From NCBI RefSeq assembly GCF_000499845.2, contig NC_023756.2, positions 46,577,947 through 46,641,946 on the forward strand: 64,000 nucleotides of DNA, in the 5' to 3' direction. Below are positions 46,581-59,165 of the stretch, piece by piece; positions within the stretch are counted from its first letter, which is position 1, and each line of letters opens with the position of its first letter. This DNA comes from Phaseolus vulgaris (taxonomy: Eukaryota; Streptophyta; Magnoliopsida; Fabales; Fabaceae). The position numbers and the translations under genes were made by a program. Below the pieces are notes generated by a model. That model searched no databases and was not told the origin of the DNA. It saw only the letters and a program-made list of their open reading frames with translations.

Positions 46581-48903
46581 CTAATTTTTTTTATCAATTA
46601 ATAATATAGTTTCTTTACACTAACATTGTACTAATCAAACTCAAATTTTATAACAATTAAAGTTACTTGCCAAAAAAACTACTCAATTAAAGTTTATAAA
46701 TAACTTAGTAATATGAATTAGCCACAATATTTAATTGTCTTAAATTTATTATTCAAAAAAGTTAGGTTCATCTGGAAGTCAATAACCCTATTTATAATTT
46801 ATTATACAAAAAAAAGTACAATCAATAGTTTCAGCCTATTAATAGTAGATATTTAAGAGTTACATTTTCTTGGAGTTATCTAATATGGAAAGATACTTTT
46901 AACTTTTTGAGTTATTTAATATGAAAAGATAGTTTTAATATTTAGTTGTGATTGAATTGTTAAATTTTGTATCTATTATATTTACATAAGTTAACCAAGT
47001 TTTTATCTCTAGTTAATTGCACATCAAATTTAATTTATTTGATAAAGTTGATTTAATATAAATTTAATCTAATTTAAATAAAATAAAATAAAAAATAAAT
47101 AAATTTGATCCATTTAAAATAGATCTGAAATTCAATCTATTTTATTGAATTTGGGTTTGATGTAAACTGAATTTTAAAAATTCAATCCATAAATATTTCT
47201 ATTTAAAAATTAAGATATTTAATAGTATATCAACTATAAATATTGAGTTAAATTTAAAATTTACCTATACATCAATCATATTTAAGTATATTAAGTGCGA
47301 TATAATATTTTGTGAAAAACAAAACAATATTGGAAGAATTAAGAGGTAGAAAAATACTGGTGAATTGATTCTAAAAACTTCTTATATAAGTATGTTTTGA
47401 ATTAACAATAAATTTCAGAAACATTTTAGATAGTTTTTAAGTGTAAAAAAAGGTCTAGCAATAAAAATATAAAAAAACACAACAAAATTTTGTTCTGGTT
47501 TAATTATTTCTACATATATGTTTATTTAACTATTATTCAAAATTACATATATTATACCATAAGATAAATGCAATATATTTAATAATATGAATTTTCTTGA
47601 AGATTTATCAAGAAACACAACCAAAACTTAAAAAGTCTACTACACCAACCCACTAAATCTAGGTGTGGAAACTAAAACAACTAATGAGAAAATGAATTAT
47701 AAAAATATCATCTTATAATGTGATTTATTTTTAAAATATTAAAAATTAAGAAGAAATTTTTTCTATAGAATTTGTAGATGACTTGGTTTAAAAATACTTT
47801 TTATCGATTAAATTAAAAAAATTGAAAAAAATATAATCCTAAAAACCTTTTTCGTAAAAATATGATATCAATATTTTTTATTTTATTTTGAGAAGAAACT
47901 TATATATTATCTTTAAAAAACAAAATTAATCTATTTTTAATTATATTAAAGTATTTTTTATTAAGTGATCCATTACAAAAGAAAAAACTTTATACAATAT
48001 TTAATTATTTATTAAGTAATATTTAAAAAAAAATTAAAAACTTAGATTATTTCTTATATAATTAATTATCTGTAAGTATAATCAATTATATAGTGTAATC
48101 TTATTCAACTTCTAAAATATATTTTCGAAAATATAAATATTTATAAATTAAATAAGTATTTAAACTTTATACAATTTGGAAACAAACTTAATGTAATGCA
48201 TGTTAATTGAAACAATTATATATATATATATATATGTATAATTTTATTCTTAGTGAGAAAAAATTAACTATAGAGTAAGAATAAATGTTACTTCTTCCTT
48301 AAAAAAAATTCTTCTACACTTTAATATTTTTTAAAACTAATTAACTTATTTAGTAAGCGGAAGCTAAAGTGATTTTCACAAAAAAATTATTAAGAAAATA
48401 ATTTTATTACACTTTTTTTAATATAAAAAGATATCTATAATTGCCATTTTCCTTTCTGTGTTATTTTTGTTGAAAATTGATAAGTGGAGGAAGTCGTCAT
48501 CAACATTAAGTCCTCTATTATTGCATCTCCATCATTATTTTCTACAGTTACCATTCACTGTAACTCTCTGCTGTCACCACCATATTCTTTCTTTTTATCA
48601 CCAAAGCATGTTAGGTACTATTAATTATTAAATATTCTTTAATAATTAAAATAACAACATCCTTATATTGAATTTATATTAATATTTAAAGTCATTCTTT
48701 AATTTATAAATAATTGTTGTAAAATACATCAATAATTTTTTTTGATTTAACTAAAATAAATCGAGTCACAATGTTCAAAATAATTAAATTGTTACATCTT
48801 TATCATATCTCTTCGTATTGTTCTATAGTGGTTTGATAGTAGGTGATCTAGTAAGCTCAATAAATTCCGATCAAAATAAACTCAAAAAATGAACTTTAAA
48901 CCT
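46581..48903. other. AT-rich spacer
   Basis: Extremely AT-rich; short (TA)n at 48218-48235. No gene or defined repeat. Confidence 0.5.
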
Positions 48904-49180
48904 TATTGGAGATCCCGTATTGACTAGAGATGAAAATATTTCATTGTATATAAGTGGGTGCAAACCTCACCCCATGAGCCATTTTTATGGAGTCGAGTTA
49001 GCTTAAAGTCCACTTTGTAATATGCTATCAGAGCCATTTAAAGCCTCCGAACGAGTGTTTGTTGGGCCTAGTGTCATCCGCTATCAGACCGTTATGAGAC
49101 CATCCATTATATGTTGTTACTTATATACTATGAACTATCCTTGTATTAGTCAACGTAGAATCTCCAACTAATCCTACCTA
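48904..49180 (+). mobile_element. TRIM retrotransposon, rearranged 3' side
   Basis: The LTR starts tattggagatcccgtattg and carries tatataagtgggtgcaaac and ccatgagccatttttatgg. The primer site tatgctatcagagcc (49021-49035) is the best preserved in the window. The interior (cctccgaacgagtgtttgttg, ctatcagaccgttatgagac) leads at about 49115 not into a direct LTR but into an inverted LTR piece (acttatatactatgaactatc, gtagaatctccaac). Confidence 0.75.
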
Positions 49181-49662
49181 AATTAGCTATTATTTTTGGT
49201 TTAATAGTTTGATATTCAATAATAATTATTTTCAACTTCCAAAATTAAATGAAAGTGAATTAAGAGAAAAAAATTAGCTAAAAAAAGTAACTTTATAATA
49301 CAAATATGTTGGTAAAAAAGTTTTACAGGTGTTGTTTTTGTTTTTTTTAGTTCCTTTTTCTTCTTTGTTTAAAATTTAGTATCGAACTTTAATATAGAAT
49401 AATTATGCAATGTAGATAAGAGTTACTTTGTGTTGTGTTTTTGTAGGTGAAAATAATGGTTTTGATCTTTTGGACGAGTGTCATGTGTTTGGACGCGCGT
49501 CATATGAACGTGGAAACGTGATAATAATCGCGTTTTAAAAGTCAAATTAGAGATGGATTTGGGATGAGGTAATACCACGTTTTGTTCTATCGTCATCTTC
49601 TTCTTCTACCATGAGTTGATTTTGCACTTTTATATTGGAGTTTTCCACATACATATTTTATT
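49181..49662. other. Spacer with a less AT-rich patch
   Basis: No gene. About 49440-49610 contains ggacgcgcgtcatatgaacg, then gtggaaacgtg and accacgtttt, promoter-like words without an attached frame. Confidence 0.35.
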
Positions 49663-50112
49663 TTTTAAAAAAAACTTTCATCATCACTAAATAACTTAAG
49701 ATCTCAGCCACTTCAAGTAACAACAATAATTTATTATCACATGAAAAAAATATTATTAAATAAAAGAAAAAAGAAAAAAAATACAAAAATATGGGGGACT
49801 AGACCAAAACCCATATGTTAACAAAAACGATATATAAGTAGACTATACCTATTCATAAAGAATTATAAGAACAGAAGCCTATTATACCAAAGAAAAGATT
49901 TTCTATGAAAAAATCCTAAATTAGTCAACTTATCAGCACACGCCTTTCCTTCACGAAAAATATGAGTAACCGTAAACTTAATTTCCCACAGTAATTAAGA
50001 CAAACATTTCATCGATTACGAAGCATACAAGGAACATTTGTCCTAAACGCAACACAAACCAAAGCAGAATCACATTTCAGGCAGACATTAGTAAGCTCTT
50101 TGAGTTTCCACA
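49663..50112 (-). mobile_element. 5'-truncated LINE copy
   Basis: On the minus strand it starts in the RNase H region (tggaaactcaaagagcttac), passes agcagaatc-type codons and the final acidic region, and ends in the 3' UTR and tail. On the plus strand the 3' UTR is seen as tacaaaaatatgggggactag, then ccaaaacccatatg. The coding part is broken. Confidence 0.85.
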
Positions 50113-51966
50113 TACAATTTAACATTTTATTTATTTACTTTAAATACTCTGAAATTTCTCAAGAAATTTTATCGGAACATTGCTAATTTTAATTGAAGAC
50201 ATATAACGTTGAACAGTGAGCATGTTTCTGTTGACCTAAAATAATGTGATCACATCAAAATGAAAAGACATGCATGCATTATGCATCTTTAGTTTGGCAC
50301 AAAAACACAAAGATATAGGCATTTTTGGGTAAATCAAGAGATAAAATATTTTCGATTTGAGCTATATAAAACCTTTTAACATATTAAAATAATAGGTTTA
50401 AAATTCCTTAAGAATCAATGACACTAATAATTGATGTCATGGAATAGTATGTGTTTTTTAATTAGTTAACCATTTTTTGTTGTCTTATAAGAGTATAACA
50501 AGAGTATAAACAATTTAAAGAAAAGAAAAGAAAGATGTTAAAGTATAGTAGGAAATAAACCTCCCTCAGATGGGAGTGTGAATTGAAGTGCATGCATGGG
50601 TGCAACACATTGACCCACCAAACATAGTGTTTATATTAATATATACATTATATTAAATTTAGAGAGAAAATAGGATTTATATATTAGTGACTCGTGTTTA
50701 TTTGTATCAATTAGAAAAATGTCACCAAAAGAACAATAGTATAACTTCTACAAGACTTCTTCAACCATGTATGCATACTTTATGTTATTGTTTTATTTAA
50801 AGTAAATCAAATACGAAGTTAAGGAAATATCTGTTATTGATATCGACTCTTAAATGACGTAAAATTATATTGATGGAGATAACATTAATAGGGTTAATAT
50901 TGTATTTGAAGTATTGTTTGTTTTGAAGATTCGTGTTCTGTCACGAAAGATGTATTTGAACTACCATTGTATTAAAACTCATTATGTAATTTTTCAAAGA
51001 AAAAAATTACAAAATTGTAGAATTCGAAGTCCAGATTCATAATTCAGAGGTGTAAATAGAAAAAAAAAATACATTTATTGTAAAATTTAAAATGTATTTT
51101 TTTTAAAACAAAATAATCTTTTCACTTTTCACTTGACCTATAAGATGGTAGGAGAAGCTGTGGTAAGAAACCGTCTTATTTTTACAATAATACCATTTAA
51201 AGATAAATTATTTTACGTAAAAATCAACTTTAACAAAAATCAGTGTTACAAACAAATATTCAAACATAAATTTAGTCTTATTTCAAATTTTTATTCAAAC
51301 GTAAATTTGTTTTGTTTGTAATATAAAAATGCATAATTAATTATACTAATTGTGATTCTTCTCAAATCGATTAAAGTTTATCCGAACACGCCTAACTTAG
51401 AGAATGAATTTCATTGGATCGTTCTTATATTTTATTGTGGAAATGATGAGATTCTTGGTTTTGATGATGGCAAAAAGATGATCCAAAATGAGGAATATTC
51501 CAAAAATCAATATAGATGTTGAGAAATCTTAGTTTGCCAAAAGCTTCAAGAAAGAGACAAATTGGGAGATTTGAGTGTGTGTTAAAACTACTACCAAATA
51601 AGCCTCCCTCGGTTGGCAAAGATTCAAAGAAGATACATCTTCAACACACTAAAACTATATATTATATTATTCAAATGGGAAACGCAACTGAGTTTTGGTG
51701 GGTATCTTCAATATTATACATAGCTTTTTCAAATCATTTCCATACCCTCCTCAACCATGAAAGGGACCAACACAAGTGTAAATTGGAGAATATATTCAAA
51801 CTATTGCACATCATTCAAGTTGGTTCCACCATTAATCCTATGTTTATGGTTATGTGTCTCAATGGAAATAAAGAAAATAAGAAAGTAAAAAAGGAAAATA
51901 AAATAAAATAAGTGAAAAGTAAAATTGTTTAGATAAAGAGTGAAAAAAGAGATTTTTTTTAATGTA
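50113..51966. other. Spacer with an unidentified open frame
   Basis: No gene is supported. An open frame of 131 codons at 51516-51911 shows no recognisable domain, runs into a Lys-rich low-complexity end and has no codon or promoter support; it could be chance. 50560-50640 is less AT-rich but non-coding. Confidence 0.4.
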
Positions 51967-52334
51967 TTAAGAAGTGGACTTTAAGGTGAGTTCTGTACCT
52001 ACTTATATACTATGAAATGTTTTTATCTCTAATCGATATTGGATTTCTAACACACTCTCCTCACGTTAAAGTTGTCAACTCATGCGTGAGACTATATATT
52101 TATGGGTGATCTGATAGCGACCGATAGTAGATGATCATGCTGAGATTGTCAACTCGTATGTGAGACTATATATTAATGGGATGGTCTGATAGTGACCGAT
52201 AGCAAATGACATGATAAGGCCAATAAGTTCTCTGGGATAAGTTTTAGATGACTCTGATACTATTAAAAAGTGGACTTTAAACCTAACTCAACAAGACCAG
52301 TAACCAGCTTAAAAAGTGAGATTTACACACACAG

Positions 52335-52373
<39 letters not shown>

Positions 52374-52408
52374 CTTCTTAATTTTAGTTGATGTAAAATA
52401 TCTAACCA
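51967..52408 (-). mobile_element. TRIM retrotransposon with both LTRs
   Basis: Read on the minus strand, the 5' LTR (52408-52264) contains a (TA)n expansion. The primer site is the complement of gactctgatactat (about 52250-52263). The interior carries an internal duplication (gtcaactcatgcgtgagac and gtcaactcgtatgtgagac, about 90 bases apart) and ends in a purine-rich stretch complementary to cactctcctcacg. The 3' LTR (52052-51967) lacks its central part. ATGTA occurs on both sides (51962-51966 and 52410-52414), a probable target duplication. The long LINE starts about 45 bases further on. Confidence 0.8.
52337..52370. repeat. (TA)n microsatellite inside a TRIM LTR
   Basis: About 17 TA units at the place where other copies of this LTR have the short cttatatac motif. 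Confidence 0.9.
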
Positions 52409-52454
52409 TATGTACGTTTTTTTTAATAAAAAAATGTACGTATTTAATTAATAT

Positions 52455-55400
52455 TACAAGGATGTTATGGTTCAAGGATGGAGATCGAAATACTGCTTTT
52501 TTCCATGAGGTGGTCAAAAGGAGAAATAATTCTAGTGGGATTCATCGTCTACGGATTAATAATGAGGTTACGGAGGATCCTAAAATCATTGAGGATCATC
52601 TTTTGGACTTTTATAAAAATCCTTATGCTGAGTCTATTTCTAATGTTCTGGATACTGATAATACGGAAGATTTTATTGGTACTTATATTCATGCGATGGT
52701 TTCCTCTGAGGAGAATATGATGTTGATTAAGTGTCCAGATTTTTCTGAAATTAAAAATGTTGTTTTTAATCTTAACGGTAATAGTGCTCCTGGTCCTGAT
52801 GGTTTTGGTGGTGTTTTCTATCATTCTTGCTGGGAAATTATTGTGACAGATGTTTGCAATGCTGTTCAACAGTTTTTTAAACAAAACTGGGTTCTCCCTG
52901 GAATGAACAGTAATGTGGCTTACAAAGTTGATATTCATAAAGCTTTTGACACTCTGAGTTGGAAGTTCTTATTATTAGTTTTAAAACGCTTTGGTTTTCA
53001 CCCCTCATTTGTCGGTTGGATTAGTACAATTCTCCGTTCAGCTATGCTTTCTATAAGAATAAGTGGTAGTTTGGTGGGTTTTTTTCCTTGCAGTCGAGGG
53101 GTAAGACAAGGTGATCCATTGTCTCCTTTACTTTTCTGTCTTGCAGAGGAAGTTCTTAGTAGAGGTCTCTCTAAGCTTGTGAATGATAAAAAGATTTTAA
53201 ATATGGCCAGCAGTCCGCACGGTTATCTCACTCCCTCTCATATTTTGTATGCTGATGACATATTTATTTTTTGTAGGGGGGATATTAAGTCTCTTAGAAA
53301 TTTGAGTTCTTTTCTTAAAACATATGGTGATTTTTCTGGTCAATATATTAATAACTCTAAAAGTAGTTTCTTCACCATGGATAATTCTCCAAGATTTGTC
53401 ACCAAAATTCAAAATATTCTTTCCTGTAGTCATGGTTGTTTGCCTTTCCATTATTTAGGAGTGCCTATCTTTGTTGGTGCTCCAAAGTGTCGGTTTCTTC
53501 AACCTTTGGCTGATAAAGTTAAATTGAAGCTAGCATCTTGGAAAGGTAAATCTCTTAGCATGATGGGTCGAATTCAGCTGGTCAATACAGTGATTACTGA
53601 ATCTCTAGCTTATAGTTTTAATATGTATAAGTGGCCTGTTTCACTTATTAAGCAAGTTGAGCAGTGGTGTCGGAATTTTATTTGGACTGGTGATATTCTG
53701 AAAAAAGGTATTGCTACCGTTAATTGGGGGCAAATTTGTTCACCTCTTGAGGATGGAGGCTTGAATATTATTAATCTTCATCATGAAAATAATGCATATC
53801 TTCTTAAGCTTGCTTGGAACTTTGCTTATAGTGACAAACCTTGGTCTTTACTCTTGAAAGCCAGGGTTCTTAAATCAAAATATGAATTTTGAACGGTTTA
53901 TAGATCTTCCTCTCTCTGGCCTGGAATTAAGCAATTTTATTCTACCATACTTGACTATACTTCTTGGACTGTTGGTACAGGTTCTTTTATTAATTTCTGG
54001 AATGATAAATGGTGCTCTACTACTTCTTTAACAAATATTGCAGGGTTATCTGATGGTGTTAGCATTCCGGATACAGTCTCTCAATTTTGGACAGGTTGTG
54101 ATTGGAATATTCCCTTCTCTTTACAGCAGATGCCTCTTTTTTTTAATCATATCATGATTAGAGAGGAACAGGATATTCCTAATTGGATTCTAAATGAGTC
54201 TGGTCGTTTCACTCTTAAATCGGCTAGGACTTTTTTCTTGGAACCAGGAGTTCCAGGTGGTTGGGGTAAATTCATTTGGTCTTCATCTATTCTGCCTTCC
54301 AAAACTCTAGTACTCTGGAAAATTTTTCATGGGTGACTTCCTACAGATCAACATATTCAGAATAAGGGTTTGCATATATGTTCTATGTGTTCGCTTTGTG
54401 AAAAGCAAGAGGAATCTATTCAACATCTATTTTTTGAATGTTCTAACGCATTGCATATTTGGAGTTGGGTACGACAATTTTTTCTTACTTCTCATTTCTC
54501 TAATAAGGATGATCTACTTTCTTTTATTAAGAGTGATGGTAGTCCTTTGGTTAAATTGATTAAGCTTGCGGTGATAACCTTTTCTATATGGATGATATGG
54601 CGTATGAGGAATTATGCTAGATTTCAGGATAAGATTGGGGTTTCTAAGGCTATTTCGATAATTAAAGATTTAACTTGTCTAGTGGAAAATTCGTCTAAAG
54701 CTTCAATGAAGAATGATATGTTGGACTTCAACGTGATTAAGTTTTTCGGTATTAAGACTCGTAGTGGTAAAGTTTTTCGTCCTCTTCCTATTAGATGGGA
54801 ATTTCCTTCATCAGGCTGGGTCAAAATTAATACTGATGGGGCTGCTAGGGGGTATCCTGGTCTTGCTACTTGTGGAAGTATTTTTCGTGGGAGTATGGGA
54901 GAATTTATTGGTGCTTTTTCAGCGTTTCTTGAAGTTCAAACTGCTTTGGTTGCTGAGTTTTATGGAGTTATACATGCTATGGAGGAAGCTCAAAAAATGG
55001 GACTTACTAATGTCTGGCTTGAATGTGATTCTGCCTTGGTTTGTGCTGCGTTTATTGCTAGGACTACTGTTCCGTGGATGCTTCAGAATGGATGGAATAC
55101 TTGTCTTAATTTTTGTGGGACAATCAGGTTTAGGGTAACTCATATTTTTCGTGAAGGGAATGCGTGTGCTGATAAGTTGGCTAATTTAGGATTTATTCAT
55201 AGAGAATCTTTTCATTGGTATAATAGACTCCCAGCTAGTCTGTTCTTAGAATTCTTTATGAATAGGTATAATCTACCTATGTATCGTTTGTGTTAACATA
55301 TGGGTTTTGGTCTAGTCCCCCATATTTTTGTATTTTCTTTTTTTTTTAATAATATTTTTTCATGTGATGGCAGATGATTGTTGTTACTTGAGGTGTCAGC

Positions 55401-55460
55401 TTAGCTGAGATGTCAAGTTGCATAGTGATGCCTAACACGAAAACTTTATAAAAAAAAAAC
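52455..55460 (+). mobile_element. Long 5'-truncated L1-type LINE, inactive
   Basis: One reading frame runs from about 52459 to the stop at 55296 and is broken by two TGA codons (53890 and 54334). Domains in order: the linker before RT (LWFKDGDRNTAFFH); reverse transcriptase with APGPDGFGG, KAFDTLSWKFLL, RQGDPLSPLLF and the catalytic YADD (53248-53259); a zinc-finger zf-RVT (about 54337-54465: LPTDQH, CSMCSLC, HLFFEC); RNase H with acidic residues at 54835, 54955, 55027 and 55171. The endonuclease and ORF1 are missing (5' truncation). Within RT the frame jumps from GMNSN to VAYKVDIH, so the segment that normally carries the LIPK, FRPIS and QSAF motifs is deleted. The 3' UTR and A-rich tail end near 55460. 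It cannot move on its own. Confidence 0.93.
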
Positions 55461-56813
55461 AAAAAAAAGAGAGGAAAGTGAAATATATTATAAAAAAATC
55501 ATTAAATAATTATGAAGTGAATGAATAAATAAATTTAACCTAAAATATATTAACTAAATGTTTACATTTTTAATCACCGAATAAATAGTGTTTTATCAAT
55601 GGATGCTTTCTAGTGATATTTTTATTTAAAGAGTTCATCCCGATTCTTAAATAAATTTTGTTGATAAAATATATTTTATTATAATATGAAAGTTTTATAA
55701 AAATAAATAATAAAATAATAAGACTTGATAATTTTATATATTTTATGTGACAACCTTTATTTCTTGTTTACGAGACAGTTAAGAGTTTTTAAATTGATTT
55801 TCAAGAACAATTTGTTAAACATATATAGTAATTCTATTTATTCTTACAATAAATTTTCGTATAACTTATATTTTGTCTAATTATATTTTCTAATTAATTT
55901 TAATTTTATAAAAATAATCTCATTAAATATTTTTAACTTTATATTTACACACATATAACATTATTTTAATTTTAAAAATATTATTTTAAAATTTATTACC
56001 TTTAAAAATTTATTCTTATTTGTATACAACTTATACTATGTTAAATATACACGGAATTTTATAAAAAAATATTAATATTGAACATAATTTAAAGGAATTC
56101 TTATTATATCTCTTTTAAAAATAAGTTTAATAAACATGCATGATTAAACGTTTTACATAGTTAACCATCAAATATATTTATATATTGTTAGTAAGATTTG
56201 ATATTTAATATAGATAATTTTTTTATGTAGATAAAAAATATCAAATTTATAAATGTGTTATTGAGCTCCATTCTTTATTTCATTTAAAATTATCTTCTTT
56301 TTTTTTTCGTTGTGAACTCTCATTAAGATGGAAAATAATAAGAATATATAAGAAAAAACAAATGCTTATCATACCTATAAGATAATGTATGTCATTAGAA
56401 ATCAAACTCTTTCAATGTTAGAAACAATTGAAGCAACCTTATCTTATAATAACAATTTATATCTCAATTAGAATTGAGTCACATATCAATCTTGAATCAA
56501 ACATTTATCATTATGCTAAATGTTATAGTTTATAATCATAATACAAATTTTTTTTTATTTAAAAGTGGAACTGTTCAAACGTCACAATTCGATTGCAACA
56601 TGACTCACTTAATTTGTGTCACATAAAATTGATGTTACCTACAAAAATATCTTTCGAAAGATGTTAGTGTGACAATTTACACTGATTCATTAAGATTAAA
56701 ATGGTTGATGATTTATACATCCTTATTAAATGTTGTAATTTGTTTTGTGTTATGTTGATAGTATGATGTGATTAATATATGGATGTGTTATGTTAAACCT
56801 ATAATATTGTAGG

Positions 56814-56815
<2 letters not shown>
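55461..56815. other. AT-rich spacer
   Basis: No gene or defined repeat is seen. Confidence 0.5.

Positions 56816-56853
<38 letters not shown>
56816..56853. repeat. (TA)n microsatellite
   Basis: About 18 TA units in AT-rich spacer. Confidence 0.95.
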
Positions 56854-56857
<4 letters not shown>

Positions 56858-57079
56858 TGATGTATATGTTCTCTTAAAAGCTTCATGTTTCAATGTTGTG
56901 TTGTTGGTATTATATACACGAAGTTGATAAAGATGATAGAAGAAAACCTTATGATAAAAACAATTATCGTATTCTAAGACAGATAAAGAGTTCAAGTTGA
57001 AGAATGCTTTACAAGTTTTATAATATATATTCATAGGTTGTTTAGTGTTATTCATAAGTTAAACTTTAATAGTTCCTTA

Positions 57080-57420
57080 ATTAACAATAAGGTAAAATTT
57101 ACTATAGCAACCAAATTAACAATTTAATGTAATTTTTTTAAAAGTAATTTATATTATATTTTTCTCTTTTTTATAATAAATAATTATAAGCATAAAGTTT
57201 ATCACTGCAAGGTTTTTGCTACCAAATTTAGAAACTAAATAATTGGTAATTAAAACCTTGGTTGCTAATTAGATACCAATTTATAAACTATTTAACAATA
57301 ATAAAAACTAATTTAAAAACTTTTTTTTTAGTTTTTAAAATGGTCTCTAATTTAGTTATTATAGTAACTAATTATTTTTTTTATCTAAAATTAGTTTTTA
57401 TTTCATATTTTTTGTGTTAT
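57080..57420. mobile_element. Degraded CACTA-type foldback MITE
   Basis: The right arm is clear (ggtaattaaaaccttggttg, ctaattagatacc, atggtctctaatttag, taactaattattt) and ends near tattttttgtgtta. The left arm is short and worn (actatagcaaccaaattaac). No target duplication could be fixed. Confidence 0.65.
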
Positions 57421-57912
57421 TTTTTTAATCTTTATTATTATTATAACCTTTAACAACAAAACTCTTATTAAACTTTATAACTATGTTGTGCGTAAAATTA
57501 AACAACACATCTCACATGTTAATGGAATTGTGTGGACTAGATACAAAACATTTTGTCAACACTCTTTTATTCTCTCATTCTCATTTATTTGTCAAGATCG
57601 CTCCAAAAAATAAAATAAAACACAAATTTGACAAGCCTTTTTTCCCCCTACAATCGTAGAAAACGAAGATGGAAAGTAAAATTGATATCATTGCCAACTA
57701 GATTGCACGATTCAAATATGGAAGAATAGAAACACATTTTCTTCTAATCCATAAACAAGAATTCAGATTCAGCTATTTTTGTCCATTTTCTTTTTAACAG
57801 AAGAAGAAGAAAAAGTGAACTTTAAATCTAACTAAATACATAAAATTATATATTTATAGACAATAACTTGATTAAACTTTTTTTTAAAATAAATTTAATA
57901 TATTTTTGATAT
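57421..57912. other. AT-rich spacer
   Basis: No gene is supported and no repeat is defined. Confidence 0.4.
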
Positions 57913-57917
57913 CATAT

Positions 57918-58179
57918 TGTTGAGTGTGAAGTCAGGACTAATTGGATTAGACTAACTAGACACCATGTTTTAGTAGGTGAACTTAATTATTGTGTCACCT
58001 CTATAATATCTATTTAAGATATCTCTGTACTTGTAATAAAATTGTAACAAACAAAATGAAAACCTAATTAGTTGCCCGTGGACGTAAGTTACAGATTGAC
58101 GACCGAATCACGTTAAATCTTGTGTTGTTTACTTTCTGCAATTGATTTGTGATTGTGTATTGGTGCGTTTTTCTCATTA
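57918..58179 (+). mobile_element. Copia solo LTR with 5-bp target duplication
   Basis: Starts tgttgagtgtgaagtcagg and matches the LTR at 28850-29122 end to end (gactaactagacaccatg, ttgcccgtggacgtaag, cacgttaaatcttgtg, gtgcgtttttctcatta). CATAT lies directly before (57913-57917) and after (58180-58184), a perfect target duplication. A single LTR with a target duplication is the normal outcome of LTR-LTR recombination. Confidence 0.88.
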
Positions 58180-58183
58180 CATA

Positions 58184-58275
58184 TTAAGAAGCTGACTTTA
58201 AAAATATAATTTAATCTTAAAAATTAATTTATAAAGTAAATTTTATCTATTTATATATTATAAAATATTTTTATT
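58184..58275 (-). repeat. TRIM LTR fragment
   Basis: On the plus strand tattaagaagctgactttaa, then attaatttataaagtaaa and atttatatattataaaatat follow the minus-strand TRIM LTR order, strongly diverged. Confidence 0.45.
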
Positions 58276-58885
58276 TTCAGTATTTTTTTTATTGTATTTT
58301 AAAGTGGAAAGCTGAGTGGCCTTTGGTGGACATTTTGTTTTTGTGTCTCAGACAGCCAGCCTTATGTGACTTTGACTCTTGGCAGCACCTAAAGGTCAAA
58401 GTTGAATACAAGTTTACTTCAAATTGTGACTCTTTAGCACAAACCACTACATGCTTCAAATGGAATACAAGGATAGTAAGAGAAGGGTTGTGTTGTGCCA
58501 TCTACTTACACTTCAACACTCAAATGACTTGAGTTGCAATAGGATCAGGTTATGTCAATATTATAGACTTAGATTTCACATGCAATTGGTTTATTAAGTT
58601 TTTTTTTTAATCAGTAAAGATGTTTAGTTCTAATATGGATTGATATAAAGGTTTTTTTTAGAGTGATGCAATTTGGAATGTAAATTTCCAAAACGAGTAA
58701 AAAAACTTTTTTATTTTCATAAATAATAGGTAAGTCGTACATCACATGTACGAGATTCTATAACAAAAAGTTGTTACAAAATGAATAATTAGAAAAAATT
58801 AATAAATAAATAATGTACCACATAGACACGATTTTAATATAAATAAATTTAGAAAAAGTGAATACGTGTAATGTTTATTGAATTA
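58276..58885. other. Spacer, partly non-repetitive
   Basis: About 58300-58560 is less AT-rich and has overlapping short open frames on both strands, none with a known domain. No gene is called. Confidence 0.4.
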
Positions 58886-58889
58886 AACT

Positions 58890-59165
58890 GAGATCATGTT
58901 TTATCCCACTTCTTAATAAGATATATATAAGATTCATTTAGATCATGTCTTATTGAGAGTTTGTTTGATTTATCAGGTCATCCGATATCGAGTTGTTATC
59001 ATATTGCTTTTAAGGGATGTGTTGGACATCTCACATTAACTAGAGAATAAAACAATCTCGATATGAGAGAGTGTGAGTGTGTTAAAGATCTCAAAACTAG
59101 AGATTAAGATATTTCATATCCAATTTTATAAGTTAGATTATATTTAAAGTATATTACTTAAAATA
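58890..59165 (+). mobile_element. TRIM retrotransposon, left LTR truncated
   Basis: The end of a left LTR (cccacttcttaataag) is followed by interior text (gagagtttgtttgatttatc, gtcatccgatatcgag). LTR-like starts follow at 59020 (tgttggacatctcacatta) and again near 59088 (tgttaaagatctc). The right side is duplicated or rearranged. The primer site is not preserved. Confidence 0.6.

Noticed and set aside
51500..51625. Possible miRNA hairpin (tttgccaa and ttggcaaa about 90 bases apart)
   Set aside because: Only about 13 base pairs with a bulge form; the inner parts are not complementary and no known miRNA is recognised.
51516..51911. 131-codon open frame as a possible gene
   Set aside because: No recognisable domain, Lys/Asn-rich low-complexity end, no promoter or splice context; chance open frame cannot be excluded.
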